Below the pieces are notes generated by a model. That model did not search any database. It was not told where the DNA came from and saw only the letters and a program-made list of their open reading frames with translations. A stretch of 64,000 bases of DNA, from NCBI GenBank assembly GCA_016169945.1, contig JADLSH010000037.1:1-64000 (forward strand), given 5' to 3'. The DNA is from Trachythela sp. YZ-2020 (lineage: Eukaryota > Cnidaria > Anthozoa > Malacalcyonacea > Clavulariidae). Both the position numbers and the translations under genes were made by a program. Of the stretch, positions 55,221-64,000 are shown piece after piece; position 1 is the stretch's first letter, and each line of letters opens with the position of its first letter.

Positions 55221-55423
55221 TGGTGCTCCCACCTAGGTTCAGTTCAAATACCCTACTGTGTGGCACACCCACACAGACTGGTCAGGTGGTGCTCCCACCT
55301 AGGTTCAGTTCTAATACCCTACTGGGTGGCACACCCACACAGACAAGTCAGGTGGTGCTCCCACCTAGGTTCAGTTCAAATACCTTACCGGGTGGCACAC
55401 CTAAACAGACAAGTTACGTGGTG

Positions 55424-55567
55424 CCACTGTGAAAAATATGTCAAAAACAAGCACCCTTTCCCGGCTTATTTAAAACAGATGTCACAAACAAGCACCCTTT
55501 CACGGCTAAAATAGGTGATTAGCATCCATTTAGCAGCAATGGTGCTAAACAAATTTTTTTACAGCGG
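55424..55567. mobile_element. Small hairpin insertion in the 66-bp array, copy 2
   Basis: 144 bp with the same ends and interior as copy 1, plus an internal duplication of the acaagcaccctttc segment. The adjacent variant monomer (aaacagacaagttacgtggt) is duplicated with it, so copies 1 and 2 probably arose by array amplification rather than two insertions. Confidence 0.5.
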
Positions 55568-56420
55568 TGGTGCTCCCACCTAGGTTCAGTTCAAATACCC
55601 TATTGTGTGGCACACCCACACAGACTGGTCAGGTGGTGCTCCCACCTAGGTTCAGTTCAAATACCCTACCGTGTGGCACACCCACACAGACATGCCAGGT
55701 GGTGCTCCCACCTAGGTGCAGTTCAAATACCAGTACTGCGTGGCACACCCACACAGACACGTCAGGTGGTTCTCCCACCTAGGTTCAGTTCAAATACCCT
55801 GTGTGGCACCCCCACACAGACAAGTCAGGTGGTGCTCCCACCTAGGTTCAGTTCATATACCCTACTGTGTGGCACACCCACACAGACTGGTCAGGTGGTG
55901 CTCCCACCTAGGTTCAGTTCAAATACCCTACTGTGTGGCACACCCACACAGACTGGTCAGGTGGTGCTCCCACCTAGGTTCAGTTCAAATACCCTACTGT
56001 GTGGCACACCCACACAGACAAGTCAGGTGGTGCTCCCACCTAGGTTCAGTTCAAATACCCTACTGTGTGGCACACCCACACAGACTGGTCAGGTGGTGCT
56101 CCCACCTAGGTTCAGTTCAAATACCCTACTGTGTGGCACACCCACACAGACAAGTCAGGTGGTGCTCCCACCTAGGTTCAGTTCAAATACCTACTGTGTG
56201 GCACACCCACACAGACATGCCAGGTGGTGCTCCCACCTAGGTGCAGTTCAAATACCCTACTGCGTGGCACACCCACACAGACACGTCAGGTGGTTCTCCC
56301 ACCTAGGTTCAGTTCAAATACCCTACTGTGAGGCACACCCACACAGACAAGTCGGGTGGTGCTTCCACATAGGTTCAGTTAAAATACCCTACCGTGTGGC
56401 ACATCCGCACAGACAAGTGA

Positions 56421-56626
56421 GTGCCCAATTTAATAAAGTTCTATTCTACTCCTTTACCCTCGGTAAATAATTCCCATATGTAGAGGCTATACACAGGATT
56501 CAATGGAAGTCATTGAACTTAACATCACGCGCTGCATATAAATTCCAGCGTTAATTCGGTAAAGCCTCTACACGCGGGACGTTTATTTTGTTCCTTTATG
56601 AAACAGACGTTTATGAAATTGGGCAC
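56421..56626. mobile_element. 206-bp MITE-like insertion in the 66-bp array
   Basis: Inverted ends gtgcccaattt (56421-56431) and aaattgggcac (56616-56626), with further matches inward, and an internal inverted pair gtagaggct / agcctctac. The target duplication is unclear. Confidence 0.6.
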
Positions 56627-57163
56627 AGGTGGTGCTCCCACCTAGGTTCAGTTCAAATACCCTACCATGTGGCACACCCACACAGACAAGACAGGTGGTG
56701 CTCCCACCTAGGTGCAGTTCTAATACCCTACTGTGTGGCACACCCACACAAACACGGCAGGTGGTGCTCCCACCTAAGTTCAGTTCAAATACCCTACTAT
56801 GTGGCACACCCACACAGACAAGTCAGGTGGTGCTCCCATCTAGGTTCAGTTCAAATACCCTACCGTGTGGCACACCCACACAGAGAAGTCAGGGGATGCT
56901 CCCACCTAGGTTCAGTTCGAATACCCTACCGTGTGGCACACCCACACAGACAAGTCAGATGGTGCTCCCACCTAGGTTCAGTTCAAATACCCTACCGTGT
57001 GGCACACCCACACAGAGAAGTCAGGGGGTGTCCCCACCTAGGTTTCAGTTCAAATACCCTACCGTGTGGAACACCTAAACAGACAAGTTACGTGGTGCTC
57101 CCACCTAGGTGCAGTTCAAATACCCTACCGCGTGGCACAACCACACAGACAAGTCAGGTGGTG

Positions 57164-57215
57164 TTGTTATTGGGTTTTAGGGCGCTTCAACCCAGAGGAG
57201 GATTATATAGCGCCC
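57164..57215 (-). mobile_element. Miniature retroposon, second copy
   Basis: 52-bp core matching 15727-15779, with the same gggcgct / agcgccc-type hairpin and a short CAA-type tail on the minus strand. It is flanked by acaagtcaggtggtg on both sides (57149-57163 and 57216-57230). That word belongs to the 66-bp array, so the duplication could also be two monomer segments. The 67-bp spacing makes this ambiguous. Confidence 0.6.
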
Positions 57216-57660
57216 ACAAGTCAGGTGGTGCTCACACCTAGGTGCAGTTCTAATACCCTACTGTGTGGCACACCCACACAGACAAGTTAGGTGATGCTAC
57301 CACCTAGGTTCAGTTAAAATACCATGCCGTGTGACACACCCACACAGACTGGTCAGGTGGTGCTCCCACCTAGGTTCAGCTCAAATACCCTACCGTGTGG
57401 CACAACCACACAGACAATTCAGGTGGTGCTCCCACCTAGGTTCAGTTCAAATACCCTACCTTGTAGCAAATACACAGACTGGTCGGGTGGTGCCCCCACC
57501 TAGGCTTCAGTCCAATTACCCTACCATGTGGCACACCCACAAGACTGGTCCGGTGACCACCGGACCAACATAGGTGGGAGCACCAGTGCTCCCACCTAGG
57601 CTTGAGTCAAACTAACTGTGGCACACCCACAGACAGGTCATGTGGTGCTCACATCTATAT

Positions 57661-57803
57661 TGGAGTTAAACTGGCTGAAAGTGGTAACGGCCTGTGACAA
57701 GATCGTGCGACCGTGAGGGACACAACATAACACACTGCAACATATGAAATCGTACGCCACAACGGCCACAGCGTGAGCAAACCCGGCTACGAGGCGGAAC
57801 ACA
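57661..57803. other. Anonymous junction between the 66-bp array and the main satellite
   Basis: About 140 bp with no repeat or gene recognised. Confidence 0.5.
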
Positions 57804-60800
57804 GCAGAGATGTGCGGAGATGTGCGGAGATGTGCGGAACGCGTGCGGAGATGTGCGGAGATGTGCGGAACGCGTGCGGAGATGTGCTGAGCGCGTGCGG
57901 AGATGTGTACAGATGTGCGGAGCGCGTGGGGAGATGTGCGGAGCGCGTGCGGAGATGTGCGGAGCGCGTGCGGAGATGTGAGGAGATGTGCGGAGATGTG
58001 CGGAGATGTGCGGAGCGCGTGCGGACATGTGCGGAGATGTGCGGAGATGTGCGGAGAGGTGCGGAGCGCGTGCGGAGATGTGCGGAGCTGTGCGGAGATG
58101 TGCGGAGCGCGTGCGGAAATGTGCGGAGATGTGCGCAGCGCGCGCGGAGATGTGCGGAGATGTGCGGAGATGTGCGGAGATGTGCGGTGATGTGCGGTGC
58201 GCGTGCAGAGATGTGCGGAGATGTGCTGAGCGCGTGCGGAGATGTGCGGAGATGTGCCGAGATGTGCGGAGCGCGTGCGGATATGTGCGGAGATGTGCGG
58301 AGCGCGTGTGGAGATGTGCAGAGATGTGCGGAGCGCGTGCGGCCATATGCGGAGATGTGCGGAGCGCGTGCGGAGATGTGCGGAGATGTGCGGAGCGCGT
58401 GCGGAAATGTGCGGAGATGTGCGGAGCGCATGCGGAATATGCGCGAGATAAAGTGCGGAGATGTGCGGAGATGTGCGTGCGGCGGATGTGGTGAGCGCGT
58501 GCGGAGATGTGCGGAGATGTCCGGAGCGCGTGCGGAGATGTGCAGAGATGTGCGGAGCACGTGCGGAGATGTGCGGAGCGCGTGCGGAGATGTGCGGAGA
58601 TGTGCGGAGATGTGCGGAGATGTGCGGAGATGTGCGGAGATGTGCGAAGATGTACGGAGCGCGTGCGGAGACGTGCGGAGATGTGCGGAGATGGAGTGCG
58701 GATATGTGCGCGAAGATGTGCGAAGATGCGGAGATGTGCGGAACGCGTGGAGATGTGCGGAGCGCGTGCGGAGATGTGCGGAGCGTGCGGAAATGTGGAG
58801 ATGTGGAGCGCGTGCGTAGATGTTCGGAGCGCGTGCGGAGATGTGCGGAGATGTGCGGAGCGCGTGCGGAGATGTGCGTAGATGTGCGGAGCGCGTGCGG
58901 AGATGTGCGGATGCGGAGCGCGTGCGGAGATGTGTGAGATGTGAGATGTGCGGAGCGCGTGCGGAATGTGCGGAGATGTGCGGAGATGTGCGGAGCGTGT
59001 GCGGAGATGTGCGGAGATGCGAGCGCGTGCGTAGATGTGCGGAGCGAGTGCCGGTGCGGAGATGTGCCGATCGCGTGCGGGGTGGAGATGTGGAGCGCGT
59101 GCAGAAATGTGCGGAGATGTGCGGAGCGCGTGCGGAGATGTGCGGAGATGTGGGGAGCGCGTGTGCGGAGATGTGCGGAGATGTGAGATGTGCGGAGATG
59201 CGGAGATGTGCGGAGCGCGTGCAAAAGCGGAGATGCGCGGAGATGTGCGGAGATGTGGAGATGCGGAGATGTGCGGAGATGCGGAGCGCGAGATGTGCGG
59301 AGATGTGCGGAGCGCGTGCGAGATGTGCGGAGATGGGAGCGCGTGGAGATGTGCGGAGATGTGCGATGTGGAGATGTGCGGAGCGCGTGCGGAGATGTGC
59401 GGAGATGTGCGAGCGCGATGTGCGGCGGAGTGCGGAGATGTGCGGAGCGCGTGCGGAGATGTGCGGAGATGTGCGGAGCGTGAGATGTGAGATGTGCGGA
59501 GCGCGTGCGGAGATGTGCGGAGATGTGCGGAGCGCGTGTGGAGATGCGGAGATGTGCGGAGCGTGCGGGAGATGTGCGGAGATGCGATGTGCAAGAGATG
59601 TGCGTGGAGATGTGCGGAAAGGGTGGAGTAGGTGAGATGTGCGGAGCGCGTGCGGAGATGTGCGGAGATTTGCGGAGCGCGTGCGGAGATGTGCGGAGAT
59701 GTGCGGAGCGCGTGTGGAGATGTGCGGAGCGCGTGCGGAGATGTGCGGAGATGTGCGGAGCGCGTGCGGAGATGTGGAGATGTGCGGAGATGCGGAGATG
59801 TGCGGAGCGCGTGCGGAGATGTGGGAGATGTGCGGAGCGCGTGCGGAGATGTGTGAGAGATGCGTGAGCACGTGGAGAGATGTGCGGAGCACGTGCGGAT
59901 GTACGGAGATGTGCGGAGATGTGCGAGCGTGCGGAGATGTGCGAGATGTGCGTGGAAATGTGCGGAGATGTGCGGATATGTGCGGAGATGTGCGGTACGG
60001 AGCGCGTGCGGAGATGTGCGGAGATGTGCGGAGATGTGAGCGCGTGCTGAGATGTGCGGAGATGTGCGCGCGTGCGGAGATGTGCGGAGCGCGTGGAGAT
60101 GTGCGGAGATGCGGAGCGCGTGAGTGCGGAGATGTGGAGCGCGTGCGGAGATGTGAGGAGATGTGCGGATATGTGCGGAGATGTGCGGAGCGCGTGCGGA
60201 GATGTGCGGAGATGTGCGGAGCGCGTGCGGAGATGTGCGGATATGTGCGGAGCGCGTGCGGAGATGTGCGGAGATGTGCGGAGCGCGTGCGGAGATGTGC
60301 GGAGGTGTGCGGAGATGTGTGGAGCGCGTGCGGAAATGTGCGGAGATATGCGGAGCGCGTGCGGAGATGTGCGGAGCGCGTGCGGAGATGTGCGGAGCGT
60401 GTGCGGAGATGTGCGGATATGTGCGGAGCGCGTGCGGAGATGTGCAGAGCGCGTGCGGAAATGTGCGGAGTTGTGCAGAGATGTGCGGAGATGTGCGGAG
60501 GAGATGTGCGGAGATGTGCGGAGCGCGTGCGGAGATGTGCGGAGATGTGCGGAGATGTGCGGAGATGTGCGGATGTGGGCGCGTGAGAAGTGCGGAGATG
60601 CGGAGCGCGTGAGGTGAGATGCGAGTGCGGAGATGTGCGGAGATGTGCGGAGCGCGTGCGGAGATGTGCGGAGATGTGCGGAGCGCGTGCGGAGATGTGC
60701 GGAGATGTGCGGAGCGCGTGCGGAGATGTGCGGAAATGTGCGGAGCTCGTGCGGAGATGTTCAGAGATGTGCGGAGCGCGTGCGGAGATGTGCGGAGGTG

Positions 60801-61206
60801 TGCGGGATGTGCGGAGCGTGTGCGTAAATGTGCGGAGATGTGCGGAGCGCGTGCGGAGATGTGCGGAGATGTGCGGAGATGTGCGGAGCGCGTGCGGAGA
60901 TGTGCGGATATGTGCGGATATGTGCGGAGCGCGTCCGGATATGTGCGGAGATGTGCGGAGATGTGCAGAGCGCGTGCGGAAATGTGCGGAGATATACAGA
61001 GATGTGCGGATATGTGCGGATATGAGCGGAGCGTGTGCGGAGATGTGCGGAGATGTGATGTTGGAGTGCGGCGAGATGTGCGGAGATGTGCTGAAAGCGT
61101 GCGGAGATGTGAGATGTGCGGAGATGTGGAGACGTGGATATGTGCGGAGCGCGTGGAGATGTGCAGGGCGCGTGGAGATGTGCGGAGATGTGCGGAGCGC
61201 ATGCGG
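57804..61206 (+). repeat. Satellite, second plus-oriented block with decayed interior
   Basis: 3.4 kb of the 10/11-mer satellite. The interior, about 58430-60630, has many small deletions and truncated units (such as gagatggagtgcgg), unlike the edges. The segment 58497-58930 copies 23933-24380 closely, and 60298-60490 copies 27065-27250. Confidence 0.95.
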
Positions 61207-64000
61207 ATCTCCGCACATCTCCGCACATCTCCGCACGCGCTCGCACATCTCCGCACATCTCTGCACGCGCTCCGCACATCACCGCACATCTCCGCACATC
61301 TCCGCACATCTCCGCACGCGCTCCGCACATCTCCGCACATCTCCGCACGCGCTCCGCACATCTCCGCACATCTCCGCACATGTCCGCACGCGCTCCGCAC
61401 ATCTCCGCACATCTCCGCACGCGCCCGCACATATCCGCACATCTCAGCACATGTCCGCACGCACCGCATCTCCGCACATCTCCGCACGCGCTCCGCACAT
61501 CTCCGCACATCTCCGCACGCGCTCCGCACATCTCCGCACATATCCGCACGCGCTCCGCACATCTCCGCATATCTCCGCACATCTTCGCACGCGCTCCGCA
61601 GATCTCCGCACATCTCCGCACGCGGTCGGCACATCTCCGCACATCTCCGCACGCTCCGCACATCTCCGCACACCTCCGCGCTCCGCACATCTCCGCACAT
61701 CTCCACATCTCCGCACATCCGCACATCTCCGCACATTTCCGCACGCGCCTGCACATCTCCGCACATCTCCGCACGCGATCCGCACATCTCCGCACATCTC
61801 CGCAGATCCGCACATCGCCGCACGCATATCTCCGCACATTTCGCACGCTCCACACATCTCACGCACATCTCGCACGCGCTCGCACTTCCACGCTCCGCAC
61901 ATCTCCGCACGCGCCCGCACATCTCCGCATCTCCGCACGCGCACATCTCCGCGCATCTCCGCACGCGGTCGGCACATCTCCGCACATCTCCGCACGCGCT
62001 CCGCACATCTCCGCACGCGCTCCGCACATCTCCGCACATTTACGCACACGCTCCGCACACCTCCGCACATCTCCGCACGCGCTCCGCACATCTCTGAACA
62101 TCTCCGCACGCGCTCCGCACATCTCCGCACATCTCCGCACGCGCTCCGCACATCTCCGCACATCTCCGCACATCTCCGCACGCGCTCCGCACGCGCTCCG
62201 CACATCTCCGCACATCTCCGCACGCGCTCCGCACATCTCCGCCCATCTCCGCACGCGCTCCGCACATCTCCGCACATCTCCGCACGCGCTCCGCACATCT
62301 CCCCACATCTCCGCACGCGCTCCGCACATCTCCGCACATCTCCGCATATCTCCGCACATCTTCGCACGCACTCCGCAGATCTCCGCACATCTCCGCACGC
62401 GGTCCGCACATCTCCGCACATCTCCGCACCCGCTCCGCACATCTCCGCCCATCTCCGCACGCGCTCCGCACATCTCCGCACATCTCCGCACATCTCCGCA
62501 CATCTCCGCACATTTCCGCACGCGCTCTGCACATCTCCGCACGCGCTCCGCACATCTCCGCACATCTCCGCACGCGCTCCGCACATCTCCGCACGCGCTC
62601 CGCATATCTCCGCACATTTCCGTACGCGCTCCACACATCTCCGCACATATCCGCACATATCCGCACATATCCGCACATATCCGCACGCGCTCCGCATATC
62701 TCCGCATTTCTCTGCACATCTCCGCACGCGCTCCGCACATCTCCGCACATCTCCGCACGCGCTCCGCACATCTCCGCACGCGCTCCGCACATCTCCGCAC
62801 GCGCTCCGCACATCTCCGCACATCTCCGCACGCGCTCCGCACATCACCGCACATCTCCGCACGCGCTCCGCACATCTCCGCACATCTCCGCACATCTCCG
62901 CACATTTCCGCACGCGCTCCGCACATCTCCGCACGCGCTCCGCACATCTCCGCACATCTCCGCACGCGCTCCGCACATCTCAGCACATTCCGCACGCGCT
63001 CCGCACATCTTCGCACATCTCCGCACGCGCTCCGCACATCTCCGCACATCTCCGCACGCGCTCCGCACATCTCCGCACATCTCCGCACGCGCTCCGCACA
63101 TCTCCGCATGCGCTCCGCACATCTCCGCACATCTCCGCACGCGCTCCGCACATCTCCGCACATCTCCGCACGCGCTCCGCACATCTATCCGCACGCGCTC
63201 CGCACATCTCCGCACATCTCCGCACGCGCTCCGCACATCTCCGCACATCTCCGCACGCGCTCCGCACATCTCCGCACATCTCCGCACGCGCTCCGCACAT
63301 CTCCGCACATCTCGCACATCTCCGCACGCGCTCCGCACATCTCCGCACATCTCCGCACGCGCTCCGCACATCTCCGCACATCTCCGCACGCGCTCCGCAC
63401 ATCTACGTACGCGCTCCGCACATCTCCGCACATTTCCGCACACGCTCCGCACATCTCCGCACAGCTCCGCACATCTCCGCACGCGCTCCGCACATCTCCG
63501 CACATCTCCGCACATGTCCGCACGCGCATCGCACATCCCCACACATCTCCGCACGCGCTCCGCACATCTCCGCACATCTCCGCACGCGCTCCGCACAGCT
63601 CCGCACGTGCTCCGCACATCTCTGCACATCTCCGCACGCATTCCGCACATCTTCGCACATATCCGCACGCGCTCCGCACATCTCCGCACATTTCCGCACG
63701 CGCTCCGCACATCTCCCCAAATATCCGCACGCGCTCCGCACATCTCCGCACATATCCGCACGCGCTCCGCACATCTCCGCATATCTCCGCACGCGCTCCG
63801 CACATCTCCGCACATCTCCGCACATGTCCGCACGCGCACCGCACATCTCCACACATCTCCGCACGCGCGCCGCACATCTCCGCACATCTCCGCACATCTC
63901 CGCACGCGCTCCGCACATCTCTGCACATCTCCGCACGCATTCCGCACATATTCTCACATATCCGCACGCGCTCCGCACATCTCCGCACATTTCCGCACGC
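61207..64000 (-). repeat. Satellite, minus-oriented block to the window end
   Basis: 2.8 kb in the opposite orientation, continuing past the window. Its distal part (about 63370-64000) is an inverted near-copy of 24641-25260, including rare variants such as gtgagaatatg and a GGGG-containing unit. Confidence 0.95.

Larger units (their letters stand above)
54360..57660 (+). repeat. 66-bp satellite array, about 45 copies
   Basis: The monomer joins gtgtggcacacccacacaga, caagtcaggtggtgctccca and cctaggttcagttcaaatac. Exact 66-bp spacing is visible at 55933 and 55999. The period is 22 codons, so frames stay open across many monomers (up to 287 codons), but the frame in use changes between blocks and stops occur. 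I do not call a gene. The best-conserved stretch is about 55570-56400. Insertions at 55113, 55424, 56421 and 57164 interrupt it. Confidence 0.92.

Noticed and set aside
55113..55567. Introns (GT...TTTACAG) in a gene made of 66-bp repeats
   Set aside because: The inserts have inverted ends like small transposons, there is no consistent open frame, and the AG acceptor-like end is part of the inverted terminus.
57638..63990. Open frames of about 60-1,460 codons in the distal satellite blocks
   Set aside because: Same satellite artefact. The frames cross orientation switches and unrelated DNA without any protein motif.
22781..64000. CRISPR-like array of direct repeats
   Set aside because: The units are contiguous without unique spacers and the context is eukaryotic transposon DNA. 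It is a satellite.

Overview
This window looks like a eukaryotic, almost certainly animal, intergenic or heterochromatic region. I found no convincing host gene, rRNA gene or tRNA gene. Everything I could identify is a transposable element, a relic of one, or tandem satellite DNA. The mix (hAT-like elements with 8-bp target duplications, TTAA-flanked elements, a Ty3/gypsy-like LTR retrotransposon, an I/Ingi-like LINE with RNase H, 5S-like repeats) fits an invertebrate genome. The sequence does not let me name the species.

Layout. 1-2136: degenerate DNA with a short hAT-like element, a TTAA-type end and a ~140-bp tandem repeat. 2137-13140: an 11.0-kb composite element with 16-bp hAT-like terminal inverted repeats and a perfect 8-bp target duplication. 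It holds a 41-bp minisatellite interrupted by two copies, in opposite orientation, of a ~2-kb terminal-inverted-repeat unit (here 'unit E', itself carrying 5S-like repeats). An apparently intact LTR retrotransposon (4969-9307) sits inside the left copy, and a ~125-bp satellite block lies near the right end. 13141-15914: the interrupted host repeat resumes, followed by more of the ~125-bp satellite. 15917-19066: a 5'-truncated LINE on the minus strand, with a 14-bp target duplication and a hAT-like MITE in its last codons. 19073-22342: TTAA-flanked non-autonomous elements.

22781-64000 is dominated by one satellite built from two related words, a 10-mer (GCGGAGATGT) and an 11-mer (GCGGAGCGCGT), mostly ordered 10-10-11. 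It runs plus-oriented without a break from 23931 to about 51010 (27 kb), with smaller blocks at 22781-23279 (minus), 23284-23508 (plus), 57804-61206 (plus) and 61207-64000 (minus). Higher-order copies are shared between distant blocks in direct and inverted orientation. The array is essentially stop-free in all six frames, so the enormous open reading frames across it are not genes. An island at 51014-57803 holds anonymous DNA, a 91-bp repeat and a 66-bp satellite with small hairpin and retroposon insertions.

The real protein-coding sequences are transposon genes: gag and pol of the LTR element, linked by a probable -1 frameshift, and the partial LINE reverse transcriptase/RNase H ORF. The most unusual object is the nested composite at 2137-13140.
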